NCBI GenBank assembly: GCA_013399115.1 | Contig: VXAA01004387.1 | Location: 225,929-289,928 of the forward strand | Length of the DNA: 64,000 bases | Reading direction: 5' to 3' | Source of the DNA: Anseranas semipalmata | Lineage: Eukaryota; Chordata; Aves; Anseriformes; Anseranatidae | Shown here: positions 50,216 to 63,826 of the stretch, piece after piece | How positions within the stretch are numbered: position 1 is the first letter of the stretch | Layout of the letters: the number at the start of each line of letters is the position of its first letter | Notes under the pieces: model-generated | The model's database searches: none | Seen by the model: the letters and a program-made list of their open reading frames with translations, nothing else | What the model was told of the DNA's origin: nothing | Program-made: the position numbers and the translations under genes

Positions 50216-50216
50216 N
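50216..50216. other. Single N inside the LTR
   Basis: N within ttgatcNccccttttcc. The other LTR copy is deleted here, so I cannot tell whether bases are missing. Confidence 0.7.
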
Positions 50217-50506
50217 CCCCTTTTCCAGCTTTTATTGCTGAGTGTGACATCATATGGTATGGAATATCCCTTTGGTTGGGTTAGGTCAGCTGCCCTGGGG
50301 ATGTCCCCTCCCCATTTCTTGCCCAACCCCACCTACTGGCTTTGGGGGGTCTGGAGAGAGTCCTGGTGCTGTGCCAGCACTGCTCGGCAGTAGCCAAAAC
50401 ACTGGTGTGATACCAGCGCTGTTCTAGCTACAAGTGCAGAGTACAATGCTATATGGGCTGCTGCAGGGAAAGTTAACTCTATCCCAGCCAGACCCAGTAC
50501 ACTGTC

Positions 50507-53500
50507 TTGGAAAAATTACTTATGAGATGTTACATGTGTAAGACCAGTCTGTTAAGTTATACGCTTACATTTTGCAGTTTCAAGCCACACCAGTCATCAC
50601 TTTACTTAGATACTTATGATCTTAGAAGTTTGAAAAGAGGATTAAACCTGGACTTTATAGTTGAATTCTTCAGGCTATACTGTCCAAAATGAAGCAAGGA
50701 GTTGCATTCACACTGGTGGCATTTTTCTGCAAGACTTCTGTTTGCCTGGCAAAGAGAAAAGTACAATCATTCTTTCAGAAAATAGTGCCAGATATCAATG
50801 GGAAGGGTCCTACTGATTTCAATGAAAAATGGATAACTGGAAGATAGAAATGTGGGACCAACAAAGCTATGGCAATTGATAAATCAATTTGTCACCTAAT
50901 GGGATTATAATTGCAGATAGATCAAAGAGTTGGAGCAATATAATAGCTTTTAACCCTGCCAAACATCTCAGTTGAGATTTACTTTTCTCCCAGAAGGAAA
51001 GAGCAGAAGTGATTTAGCAAATTACGACTTGTAAATGGCTTAACTGTTCTAAGACTTAAAGTGAGATGGGAAGGTGGTACACTGGGAAATTGTGTGGGGA
51101 ATAAAGGGCTACAAGGAATTCCTGGTGTGTTTAATGAGCTCAGCCTACTGAAACAATAATATATATGACCCTCCAATAATTTTGTGTCCATACATCTCTT
51201 CCTCTAGTCTGAAATATGGTCTTAATTATTTTTTTTAATGAGACAACATAATTTAATGATTCTTATTTCACACAAAGAAGCCTTTTCTATGCACTTATTT
51301 GCTAGGAACTGTAATCATGAGACTCCAGACTTTTCTAGGCTGCTTTTTTTGTCCATGCACTGCCATCGTGAACACTAGATGGCATTCAATGCTTATTATT
51401 CAACGAATTTGTCCTGTCCAGAAGAGAAATTATAGTGGCCAGTGAAACAATTACTGAGCTTCCCGTTACTTTGAGTTTGAATTGTTGAAGCTGATAAAGA
51501 CAGTAATAGAAATTGATAACTTTCCAATTATGCCTGTGGCAGAATGAAATGGTGAGAAGGCCTTTCAAACATCCAATTACCATGCAACGTACTTAATACA
51601 GCAAATCAAAAAAGAGTGAATATCCTTCCCAGATGTTCCCAGAGTCCCCTTTAGATATTTTGTTCAGAATAAATATGGTAATACTGCTCTTGGAGTTATA
51701 CAAATGCATCTATCAATCCTTTGAGTTTTATTTATTTGCTTAGTGTTTCAGAAGATCTTAGAAGACGTTAGGTTCAGACCGCCCTGGTGAATAGTAAGAA
51801 TCAGAAGTCAAATAATAAGAAAAAATAAAAATCCCCTGAACTTATCTTGAAATATGTGGAGCCCAGAACTTGTACGGAAATTCAGGGAACAAAGTCATAA
51901 ATTAGAACTTCTACAGGATGGGAAAACTGGAAAAACAAAAGAACTGTAAAGAAAACCCTATTTTCATAGGTCATTTTCCTAGAAGGTTTCCTTCTTAGGA
52001 ATTTTTCCAGAAAGGGAAGGGTTGAAGTCTGAAACAGACTTTAGTGCAGAAATACCCAGAAGGTGACGTTCTAAGCAAAAATAGGTAAGCTTTGGGATAT
52101 ATGCATTTCATTATAAAATTCTATCTTTTTTTTGATTGCAATCAGGCTGATAAGGACACTATTCACCATAAAGCAGGAATATGCAGAGTTAATGGGAACA
52201 TCTCCTGTGCTCCTTTTTACCATTTCCTGTTGGATTATGTGTTTTTTTTTTCACACATAATCATGTTCTTTTCCAAGCACAGTAAGCCTGGGGGTGCAGC
52301 CAAGTCCAGTTCCTATTATCTCCCAGACCGAGATAAAGTCACACAAGGAGTAAATCTCTATGATATTTTTCAAGAATGATGAGAAGTCACATAACAGCAG
52401 CAAAATTATCCACCTAAAATACCAAGCAGCTGTGACACTGGCAGGGTTTTAGAAGCTGGTATCATATCAGAGCACTCCTCTTGGCTCCTCTGCCTTTCAG
52501 AGAACCACAGAGTCTCTGGCACCCATCTAAGGTTGGGCTGTGAGGGCTCTCTTCAATCACCATCAGTCATCACAAGCCACAATGTCCTATGTGCCTGCTA
52601 AGACTCCAACCAGTCAAGTCAGAGATAACTTTTATAACTAAGTAACAGGCACAATGAAGTCTGAGTCTCTTCACAGTGAACTTCTGAGATGGGATCAAAG
52701 AAAATATCTAGCCAGTTCTGCACAGTTGTGAGAATACTGTGCATCATTTTGAAAGGAAACTGTACAATGACAATTCAAGTTATCAATTCCTTTTTAAGAT
52801 TGTCTTCTATTGCACTAAAATTTTTACTACTGTAGATCTGATACTGCTACTGACTTCAGAAAATCTGGAGGCTTACAACTCCCAAGATCTGTAATAGAAA
52901 AAGAATATGCAGTGATGCTAATGTTATTTATCAATATCATGTACACAGATGTGCTGATCCAGGATATTGCTTCAGTGATATTAATTCTCAGTGAGTCCAG
53001 AAGGAGTGTATTACAATTACTGCAGTTGAAAGCAAAAGTTTAGGCCAGCATTTTAGAGGCAGAACTGAGCAGTTGCTTCCTCAAGGCTAACTTGAAAGTT
53101 TCTACACAAAAAACTAGATGAAAAACCCTGAGGAAAGATTGGCTAACATAGAGACCATGTAAACAAACAACAGATGTGCAGAGATTTAATACTGGTTTCA
53201 TCCTCATACTTGGGGAGAATGTCACTCCCTGACCTAGTTACGCAAAGACATTACAGGGACAGAAAGACTACTATCCCTTCACACGCAGGTAAATCCTTAT
53301 AGGAGAGTTCTGTAGCAGTAGGTGATCTAGATCCTTGGTACTCCTTGACTTGAAAGAGGAACAGACAATGAGAGAAAAGCTCAAATTTACATGAGGATCC
53401 AGACATGACTGGAGCTAATAAAGTGAATAATTGAATGATTCTCCCCACGTTCCACAAGTTGTTTCATGATGTCAGCAGGACATCGTGAAGGACACATATT

Positions 53501-55930
53501 TCACTGTCTTTCTTGCTTCTCTATTGGTCCATGCAGAACAGGATTACAAAGACTGAAGATACTACTCAAACTGTTTTTAAGTAGAGGAAACTCCTGCCTG
53601 CAAAAATTCAAGTAGAAGTCTAAGCCCAAAACATTATGCACACTACCAATTTCCCTTTGGGGTGTATCTTCTCAAAGTGGCTGGAAGACTTTTTAGAAAA
53701 ACAGTCACTAACATGTAGGATAAACAACTATTCCTATTTTTAGCTCTTCAGACAATGAAGAAAGTTAAGGAAGTTTTAGGTAGCTTTCATCTGAAGTAAC
53801 TGAATTTAAGCAACATAACTATCCCATTGTAGGCTTATTTTTAGAGGAGACAACTTGGATAAAGTGCCCAAGTACATAAAGGTTGCTGCTATAGGGCTTA
53901 AAGCCTATCTGCCCCCACAACAAACTTAATGATAAATTTGACAAATGTCACACTGATCTGTGACTACACTATAGACTGTGACTGCACTAGAGAGAAATGT
54001 TCAGCTTGTCTCTTAAACTTGGAGTTCACAGTATAGAATCTTAGAATTTAGTTATGTGAAGTACAATAAACGTGTTTATTTTCAAAATACTTTTAGAATT
54101 TAATTATGTTGAATAAATTCAACAATAGCCTCAATTTTTTTATTTGGGTTATGATTACTGGCTGGATTGATAAAAGATTCTCAACCACTTTTCATGAAAC
54201 AATTCAGAAAGTCTGATTTGTTGCCTTTTTGAACCTAAGATTTTCTGAAAATTTTACTACATCAGCCAGTAGGTATACCGTTGGGAATCTTCTCATCAGG
54301 TAGCTATAACGAGTTTGATGTCACAGCTTTTGCTTTAGTTAAGTTTTTTTTTTTCCTTTCAATAAAAGTCTACTAAGGTGGTAGAGAAAACTTTCGGCTT
54401 TTTTATTATGAAGAGAAAGCTTTTCCCAATAGGATAAGTGTCCTTTATTTAAGCTGAAAACCCCATAGCAAATCAAATTGTCTTTTACAAGGAACTCTCC
54501 AGGTTTTCATTGTTAAGGAATAAGTCTAAGTGCAGGGTTCTGTCTCCACATATGGAATGTTTCTGAACAGAGTTATTAATATAAATTCTGGCTTCACTGT
54601 ATTTTATTACTAGTGGAGTCTTAAAGCAATTTTATTTACTCTGTCTTGTAGACTAGAAGCTCTCTACTCCTGCTATTTTTTTGTGATGCTCTTTCTGTAG
54701 GCAAGAGGAGAGTTTCATTTTCATTTTTGTACTTTGTCAACTTGTACCACACACACATATATAATGTGAGGTCTCAGTATATCATTCAAGCTGACAGCAA
54801 TAAATTATCAAATTGGAAACAGTGGAAATATAATATTTACATTATTTTTGTGCTTTGTCAGTATATAACACTAACTATGTTCCAATTAGTAAAATAATGT
54901 TTTTGTAATATTTTTCCATGAAGCTTACAAAACCTCACAAGAATCATTGCACTGAATACTACACAAACACTAGTTTCCATTCCACAAACAATAGAAATTA
55001 ATTCGAGAGACTGTAAATTGGGTTTAGCTTGTTACTTTCTACCTGCTACAAGAAAGTAGAAGATTCCAAACAACTTCTTACATCATAACTAGAAAACCAT
55101 AATTTAATACCTTCTGTTACATTTAATTAATAGAATAGCCCCTCCATTTAGTTATGTTAGATTATTCTCCAGGCTTTTAGTGCTAACTTCCAGTTATACT
55201 GGGCAGTCCTATACTAAAGGAAACCCATAAATTTCTTACTTATAGTATGTAAAGGTATATACAGTGTTAATTAACAGGCCATTTGGGTGAAAACAAATTG
55301 CAAGTCTTGCAGATACAGCCACCTCAAAGTAAGAGTGTGATGCATCAAGCATAATATTAGAGCAATAGAACATTAGAAGTAATGTGATCAATATAAGAGA
55401 ACAACTTCTCCTACTTTTTACGGTAAGATCATAGCTTCTCCTTAAGTGAGTGTATGTATGTCAGAAAGACACCTCATCACAAATGACAATCTTTTCGTTA
55501 TTAAATTGTCCTTATGCTTAATTATATTCAGTATTACTTTTAATCTGAATTTGTATTATTCCACCAACTTGCCTCTGAGTCATCTGCATATCTGAAATGA
55601 AAAATACCAGGCCACCTCTCTTAGTTACCTCCATTACACACTACTTCGTGAAAATTTATCTACCTGGTATCACATACAATCTATGTGCAGTGAAGAGAAA
55701 CAGGTGCTCGTGATTATCTATGGGAGGGATTCCATTTCATCCAGTTCAGACATTTTCCTCAATTGATGGATTAGAGCAGTGGTTAAAAGACTACCTCTTT
55801 CCTGACTACAGGGAACCAACAGGACAAGGCAGACACTTTGATTGACCTGGAGTCTGGTATACTAATCTTTCTTGCTGAAGGAACACATCACTGTGGCACT
55901 GGTTTTTAGAATACATGGGATATGAAGCCA
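50507..55930. other. Intergenic, nothing recognised
   Basis: AT-rich, with no open frame over 100 codons and no CR1 or LTR signature. A diverged local repeat (tagaatttagttatgt and tagaatttaattatgtt) lies at about 54042-54111. Confidence 0.55.
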
Positions 55931-55966
55931 TGAGAAGAGCAGGAAAATGGGATCCTGGAGCTAACA

Positions 55967-56419
55967 ATGACACTGTCACATTTGGCTGAGTGGCAGAGGC
56001 CTCTGATCCCTGCTCCCAGGAACTTTTTTGGCCTTTTTAACCTGATGAAACTATACAAACCTTTTTCAATAGGTCAGGTTCAAAGGATTATGCCTTCTCC
56101 AAGAATGTTGCCTCAGCCACAAGTGCTTGAATCAGGCTCTCGGTCACCAGTTCTCCAACTTGTCTTATGTTTCCCAGAGGTGTTCAAGTGTGACCGGTCT
56201 GAACACTATTCTGCCCATGGGCAAGTGAGCCTTATCTGCTCACCCATTGAGACCTGTTTTACATTCAGAAAAGAAAACTCCTGTGTCCTGAATTCAGACA
56301 CTTCTGAACTTCCACGGACAACTAAAATTCAGCACCCAAAACTTTCTGGAGCTAATCTAGGAACACCCAAAATTAAGAAATCCTGGACAGCTGTCTGGGA
56401 TGGATACCTATGGATTTAG
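55967..56419 (+). other. 150-codon open frame, probably not a gene
   Basis: This is the longest open frame not explained by CR1 or the dispersed repeat. The translation has scattered Pro, Ser and Leu and no motif, signal peptide or repeat that I can name. No promoter, splice pattern or polyadenylation signal is tied to it. The section is less AT-rich than its surroundings, so chance openness is plausible; an old repeat is another option. Confidence 0.15.
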
Positions 56420-56564
56420 TATTCTTGGACCAAAACCACAACTTAGCTGGGACTTACAGAGATTAACTACACAAGATAAATTAACCCAACGAGAATATTT
56501 TGTTTATAAATTCAGTAGTTATAAAGAAGGGAGAAATTAAGATGTGAAACAGTAGATGTCAAGT

Positions 56565-56832
56565 ACCAGTGGGGGCCAGCAGCTGCCTGGACCAAGGCCC
56601 CAGTGCAGGGCCTGGGGGACTTCCTGGGACAGCTGGGCAGGGCCTCGCAGCCAGGGCCTGTCCCCACAGCCAAGAGCAGGGCAGGCTGGGGACAGCTGGG
56701 GCAGCCCCAGTCCAGGGCACCAGGCATCCCTGGGGATGGGGATCAGCCAAGCCTGGGATGATCAGCCAAGCCATCAGCCCATGGGTGGAGGTCAGGCCTA
56801 GGCCCCAGGAGGGAACCAGGCTGCTCAGGGCC
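56565..56832. repeat. GC-rich, CpG-poor island with imperfect internal repeats
   Basis: The block is rich in cagctggg, cagggcctg and gatcagccaagcc, each occurring at least twice in imperfect form. Its sharp GC rise contrasts with AT-rich flanks. Open frames exist on both strands simply because stop codons are rare in such sequence. It may be a decayed minisatellite or part of an unrecognised transposon. I see few CG dinucleotides, so it is not a CpG-island promoter. Confidence 0.5.
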
Positions 56833-59404
56833 ATTATGGACTATCATTGCCCACACAAGCCTGTACAGGAGGTAGAAGAAGGTTTTATTAAGAAAGAACA
56901 TATTGCTAAAACAAATACAAAGAAATTAGTGCTTACACCTGGATGAAATTTACTGAAGAGGCCTAACAAATATCAAAGGCGGTCATAAACACTAGACGAG
57001 TGAACACATTCACAGAAGTCTGTGTAAATATGTAAGTAGTGAAGCTGCAGTCTATTAGAAAATACCAAAACCACCTTCTGTGACTCCATAAGAACAAGGA
57101 AAAAAAAAAAAAAAAGGCATCTGAGTTGAGTTTCTCTGAATCATAAGTGAAACAAAGATAAGCAGCAAAACCTGCCTCAGGGCACAGGAATAATTGCCTG
57201 TGCTAAATCTCTTGGCTCTTTGAAAAGAAGAAAAAGGTTGAAACCTTTGCTTTGACTTCTTTCCTTTGAGTCAATGTGAAATGAGTTTGCTTTTTTCCAG
57301 TATTTCAGTTTTTACCATAAAGCAACATTTCACACTGCCATATTTAACATACTTTCGTCTTCTTTAAGCACTTGGCTGCTCCCTGCCCACTTAGCAAAAT
57401 GATTTACAACCTCTGATCCTTCTGGGTAGACTGCTAAAGGTAATTAAGAAAAACAGATCTGTTATCAATAGGCTTAAATTTATTTTAGAGGTAGCTACTC
57501 CTATATGAGAAAAATTTTAGGGAATTGCAAATGGAAAAAAGTGGAAGATAATGCTATTAAAGTACTCAAATGAGAAGAAATTCCTAAAAGCAGTGACCAA
57601 TGTGTTGGGAGGGGCTTACAGCACAACCAAGCCTTTGAAAAAAACACCTAGATCAAGTTAAAAACTTGAGTTCATGATTAAACTGCGTCAACACATAAGC
57701 ATAACAACTTTACAGAAACTTGTTTGATTTAGAGTATGATTTTCACTTAATGTCTGTCTCTATGACCATGCCTCTCACTACCATATTTGTACAAAACAAA
57801 ACAAAAAAACAAAAACAACAACAACAACAACAACAACAACAAAACAAGCTGTTATAACCTTATTTTTTCCAGGGAAACAATTCCTAAGGTCTAAAGTACT
57901 TAAGGTCTAAAGTAACTATATCAACATGCTTACTTGATGGATTTTTTTGCAGGTGAAGAGGTCTTTCCTCATTTGCCTGTCTTTGAAAGCACTGGATGCC
58001 TGATAGTTTGTAATGAAATCAATGAAATATTGGTTGTTCGCCACCTTTAGAAAATAAGGTTACTGTTTTAGTTAAATTTGCTTAATTTATATTTCTAAGT
58101 CTGGTTACTTATATGTGTAACAAAAGTCTATACCATTCAGCAAAGTTCTAGCCTTCTTTTTAATTAGTGGCATATTTTACTTTAAGCAATTCCTCATTTT
58201 TAAAAATCTTCTAATTTTACAATATTCATATTCAGCACAAGTTCAATACATTAAAATATTACATTTCTCAAAACAAAGCCGTTCTGTAGTTCCCTCAAAG
58301 TTATTATTGTATTCAATCATATTTATGAAGATATGGTATACTTATGAAATATAATGAAAACAAAGAAGCTGTTAACAAGAAAGCAAAATAGCTCATTACA
58401 TCCTTAGCATGACAGTTTCATTACTGCCCTACACAAATTTCACAGTTGTAATAAGATACGTAGTAAATATAAGTTATTTTGAGACTAAAAGGCCCAAGTT
58501 CTGTGTAGCTCTGCAATTTTTAATTTTTATGAATCATAATATCTTAACTTGAAATTTGCATAAAAATAATGCTAAAATGAAGGAATTGTAGGACTAGTTC
58601 ATCTAATTTAGGCATCCTAAACGCCCGATTCTTAAGATTAGAATTATTCTTCTGAAATAAGTTCTGTAGGGAGAGGAGATATTTTTGAAGGTTGTAAAGA
58701 GAGATCTTGTCTGTTTAAGGTTTGACTCCTATCCTAATCAGTTAGGCAATATAACCAGAAACGTTACTGCCACGGAGCTGACAATGGCCTGTTCTACGTA
58801 ATCACGGTATTTTTACAAAAACAGGCAGAGTCAATCAGTCCATTTAATGCAAGGCCATCCTTATCTAAATAATGCAGAACATATATTATTTTTTTTATAT
58901 GAAGTTTGTATGTGAGATAAGTTCTCAGGAACCTCAGAATATGGAGAATCCACACTCTTTCATGAAAACCATTCCAGTGCTTAATTGTCTGACTATTAAG
59001 ATGTGTTTTCTTTTACATAAGTTTATATATAGGAGGTTATATAACCCTAGCAAAAGCAAGTCCATTACATTTTGCTTTATCCATAATGTAACATATATAT
59101 CCTGTGCTGGGACTAAGCAGGATGTGCCTGCTCCTAATTACAGAGATTATAGTTATTATTTGGGCATGATCTTTTTACAGAATTTGTTTTTCCAGAAAGC
59201 ATCGTGTGTCTTTACAGGCAAGATTCAGCTGATTACTGAGTATCACCCTAATAAAGCATGAGCTCCACACATGAAGTTACAAGGGACTTCCAGATTCACC
59301 AGCTTAGAAGTATCTTCATCTCTACTTCATTTTTCTATTCCAAGTTGTAGTTACTATGTGAAGCATGTCTTACCATGTGTGAAGCTGTGTTTAGATTTCA
59401 GTCC
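56833..59404. other. Intergenic, nothing recognised
   Basis: Contains a poly(A) run near 57100-57115 and a CAA repeat (57807-57845). A 129-codon open frame at 58872-59261 lies in AT-rich sequence and has no recognisable similarity. Confidence 0.55.
57807..57845 (+). repeat. (CAA)n microsatellite
   Basis: About ten caa units after an irregular A-rich start. Confidence 0.9.
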
Positions 59405-59943
59405 CAGAATTATAGAATCACAGAATGGCTTGGTTTGGAAGGGACCTTAAAGATCATCTGGTTCCAACCGCCCTGCCATGGGCAGGGAAGCCACCCACTA
59501 GACCAGGTTGCCCAGGGCCCCATCCAACCTGGCCTTGAACACTTCCAGGGATGGGGCATCCACAGCTTCTCTGGACAACCTATTCCAGTGCCTCACCACC
59601 CTCACAGTGAAGAATTTCTTCTGAATATCTAATCTAAATCTATGCTCTCTTATTTTCAAACAATTACCCCTTGTCCTATCACTACATGCCTTTGTAAAAA
59701 GTCTCTCTCCATCTTCCTTATAAGACCCATTTAAGTATTGAAAGGCTGCAATGAGGTCTTTCCCAGAGCCTTCTATTCTCCAGGATGAACATCCCCAGCT
59801 TCCTCAGCCTTTCTTCTGCTCCAGCCCTCTGATCATCTTTGTGACCCTCCTCTGGACCCAATCTAACAGGTCCATATCTTTCTTGTGCTGGGGGCCCCAG
59901 ACCTGGATGCAGTACTCCAGGTGGGGCCTCACAAGGGCAAACC
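59405..59943 (-). mobile_element. CR1 LINE 3' fragment
   Basis: Inverted CR1 end tatagaatcacagaatgg, ttggaagggaccttaaagatc, then the standard 3' UTR and ORF2 3' part. On the minus strand (60007-59804) the C-terminal phrase [15 protein letters not shown] is readable, as in intact CR1. Truncated at about 59943. Confidence 0.93.
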
Positions 59944-62900
59944 TGTGAAAGGTTTCCCAGAACCTGGGAAAGGTTCTAGAAGAGGTTCTGTTTATTTCTG
60001 CTGGCAACTACAGTGACTAGGTCATTTTCAGAGTTACTTTGAGTGTTTCCAGCCACAAAACCAATGGCTTCAGGACTCTAATGCTACATTTATATCAGTA
60101 ATGTCTCCTACTACTCCTACTTTCACATTTTTATACCAACCATTAGTGTGGTTTTGGTCCTTGCTATGTAAGACTTCTGAATTACCCTCTGTCATGCTTC
60201 AGGCATTTGTCTGGACAAAAGTGCAGAGATGAGACAGCTTCAATGTGGCTACCTTTTTGAAGAGCAAGGTTATGGAAATAACTGTTACTGTTCCTGCTGG
60301 CTAAACTGTCAGAGAGGTACCCCATGCAACTTTAGTTTTCAAGCTATCTGACATATATGTAGAAAGACTGATATCCATTCCTAACTGAAAAAAAGGAAGC
60401 CTTATGAGTATCCAGCTGTATAATGAGACATTATTTTTCAAGGTACAAAGCTACCAAATAGTTTTAATGGTGGGGATTTGATTCTCTTTTGTGGGGCTAT
60501 TTTAGTAGCTGTAGCTTGTATTAAAAATAATGTACAAAGATAACTCATGCTTCATTATGGATGATTAATCTGTCATAAACACACAAAAAAAAGGAAGACA
60601 AGCTTCTGCACAGGGTGAAAAAAAAAAAGTTCTAAATTGGAGAAGTTTCTAAAGGAGAACTTTGGAAACAAACAGCTTTGGGGACAAAACTTTTGCTCCC
60701 ATTACACTACAGTATCCCTTGTGATTTCTGAGTATGAAACCAATGGGACTCTCTGTTCCTAATTATCCTTCTTTTCTCATTAAATTTGATTTTTCATAAT
60801 GTTTTTTTCCCTATTCTTTCATTGAGGGAATTATTTGGAGTTGCACAGTGCTTGCAACAACAACAACAAAAAAGATGTTTGCCTTAGAAATACAGAGCAT
60901 CCAAAATATAAAAGTATACAAGTTTTTCAAAAGCTCTTGTGAACTCAAACCACTAAATATTTGACTATGCTGTATGCACTGTTGTGACTCCAGCATCATG
61001 TAGGATGATGACAAGTTTTAAAACTATCAGACAGGGACCCAGCAGCAGTCATTTCTTGTATTTAAGACCAGCCTCTAAGAATTCACCCAGAAATCTGTGG
61101 CACATCCTGAGTTTGGTGTTGCCATATTAGGCTGTTTCTAGCACCAACATCACCTACTTTAAAGCTGGGTATGTCTGTAACTGAAGAGCAGCCCTATTGC
61201 CATATTTCCATAGCAATACTAATTATTTTCAGGTACTTTGAGGACAAGGTTGCACAAAGAATAGTTGCTTATTAAGAAACAGGCCACTTCTGAATGAAGA
61301 AAGTAACTAATCACTTGTCCATGGTAATGAATATCCAATCAGGTACATTCATCACTTTCTACTTTACTGTATTTCCCTTTAAACTGAAACATAATACTGT
61401 TATTTAGAGACCTAAAGAACAGGTTTCCATTAGCAGTTCAGTATGAACTATGTACTTATTATGAATAAATGCAGAACACTCCTGAAAGTGCTCATAGCTT
61501 CAAACACACCTGCAACATAACTCCATTGACTGCAGGGAACTCAGTATACACTGGGGATGAATTTGGTCCTGGGAGTTTAAAGCTTGAAGAAAAAAATTAA
61601 GGGAACCAAGGGAAATCAAGACTATTCAATGAATTCCTAATGCATATGTATGCTTTCATTGGATTGTTTCCTCCAGGGTTTATTATAGATGCAAAATTTT
61701 TTGTTAGAAAAAGGTGTTCATGATTTTTTTTTTTTAAATACAAAGAAGGAGCCATACCACGAAGGATTATAAAATTATCATATATATTAATCTGCTGTAG
61801 AGACAGAAATTTCTGCCAAGTTTATAAGATGATTAAGTAGTAGTCCTCTCTACACACAATGAATTTGAAATATTTTAGTCTTCAGTGATTATGAGTGTCC
61901 CAGATGTAAGATGTTCTGCCACGTTCACATACCTCTCATATCTCTCCTCTCAGGCCTATATTCTTGAGGGATGTTATGAAATAACAGCAACCTATCAACA
62001 AGTCCCACTTGTGGCAGCCAAAAATCTGCTGCTGACAGTTGCCATGACCAACTAATCAATCTCAAATTTAGGTCAGCCACTTTCTTACCAGCTACACCAG
62101 ATACAGTAACATCACACAAAAGATAACAAAGAAAATCACCATGCTATGGTCCTTTCATAAAAGTCCATTACAATGAACTCTTTTGAATTTTTAATTTTTG
62201 TTCCAAGTAAATGTTCAGTCCTCCTGTGCAGACATGTCAGTATTTAGATAAGAAAATCAAACAGGAAAGAACACAAATATCTGACTCACAGATTAAAAAA
62301 TGCTAACTATTAAATATGTCTTTAACACAGAGCATCCTCAGCAACCAATACTTTGCAAAGAATGCTGCTAACACCAGATGTTATTCTTTATAATATCATT
62401 CATCATAACTGAGCTTTTCCCACAATCTTGCAGTTACCCTATCTATTTAAGCTCACTGACAGCAGGCTGGGCTTTCAGTTAAGGACAAAACAGTCCTTGC
62501 AAGGCTTTGATCCAATAACACATTCAATCAAACACATTTTATTACTTTGGTGGCCTTTGGGGAGTATTGTCTCCATACTGAAATTACTTTGGAGAAGCTG
62601 GCCAGATTTTGTCTGTGACCAGTAGATGTTGTCATAATATAAATAAAATAATTACAATCTATTTTAAAATAAAACCACCGACAATGATACCAATAGCCTA
62701 GTGATTTTACTGTTGCCACAATATAATATTCAGTACAATGTAGTATCTATTATTTTTGATCACTACTGTAGTGTCTTGAATATACCTTTATTTGTGTCCA
62801 GAGTAGATCTCTTTTCCCTGGCATCTTTTCATTTTAATGATTTTTCTAGTGTTCCCAGCTCTTTGTCTCTGTCTACCCTGTACAGTACTTGTGCAAGAGG

Positions 62901-63826
62901 GAAGACTGAGATAGAAATTTTCATTTTCCATGTTTCTACCTAAGCCCAGGAAAAGGGTGACTATTAACAAATGTGTCTGCTCTACATTCAAGCATCCTGA
63001 GCAGCATATATATACCACAGCCTGCAGTAGCCCAGCTCAGACTTTGAGGAATATCTTGATAGTTCAGCAGAGGGTTTCTTAATTGAGTCTAAAAAGTCAT
63101 GGAGAGCATGTTTTAAGGTATAAATAATGTGATGAATTATGATCAACTTTAAAGCCATAAGTCACATTTCTGAATTCAAAGCTTACCTGCCTATCATTTA
63201 TCAAGTTCCTGTTGCTTGCAGGGACTTAAAAGAAGAAAGCAACATATTTTCTACCAAGACATTTTTGCTTTGCCTTTTCTGAGGAAGAGCTGAACTGTTT
63301 TGGGTGAAAGTTTCTAAAAATAAACAGGCCTAACAACAAAACTGAGGCAGTTATCCAACCTGACTAATAATAATAATAATTCCTATAATAATTCAATAAT
63401 AATTCCTATTTTTTTCCATTATATTGAATGTAATTTTGCTTTTGCATAAGAATTATGAGAATAAAATCTCATATTCTAAAAGAAGCAATAAAAAGTATGA
63501 AATATATGATAGGACAAGTCTACTGGATATCTAGTCTTTGCTGATGTTTTACATATTTGTTTGGAAACATCACATAAAATTATGCCTATCTGTACAAATG
63601 GACAGGGCAGGAATATGAAATAAAACTGTAATGCAGCACTACATGGCTTAGATATTTTAAGGTGTATAAAAAGGAAGATGGAATTTTCGAAACCATCAAA
63701 GAAATTTGAATTTACTAGTTATTGTTTTTTGATTTTCTGTAGTTATATGCTTTCAGTGGTAGAGATCAATAATACAAAAGTTTCTTACAAAATTAAACTA
63801 TTGTTGTATTACAGACCCATAAGCCT
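59944..63826. other. Intergenic, nothing recognised
   Basis: Only short open frames. There is a CAACAA stretch near 60856, a poly(T) run at about 61724-61735 and AAT-rich sequence at 63365-63405. Confidence 0.55.

Larger units (their letters stand above)
49915..50501 (-). mobile_element. Solo LTR, same family as 48533-48929, opposite orientation
   Basis: On the + strand it begins tgtggtgggtttaccc and ends cccagtaca, the reverse complement of TGTACTGGG...CCACCACA. The flanks carry the direct repeat CTGTC (49910-49914 and 50502-50506), a 5-base target duplication. It keeps the middle section that the other copy lacks, including a TA repeat (50067-50090) and, on the minus strand, AATAAA in agcaataaaagctgg (about 50229-50236), the likely polyadenylation signal of the R region. 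One N lies at 50216. No gag, pol or env sequence is beside it. Confidence 0.9.

Noticed and set aside
56559..56946. Pro/Gly/Ala-rich open frames on both strands of the GC-rich block
   Set aside because: Stop codons are rare in such sequence, and frames are open on both strands at once; no coding signature.
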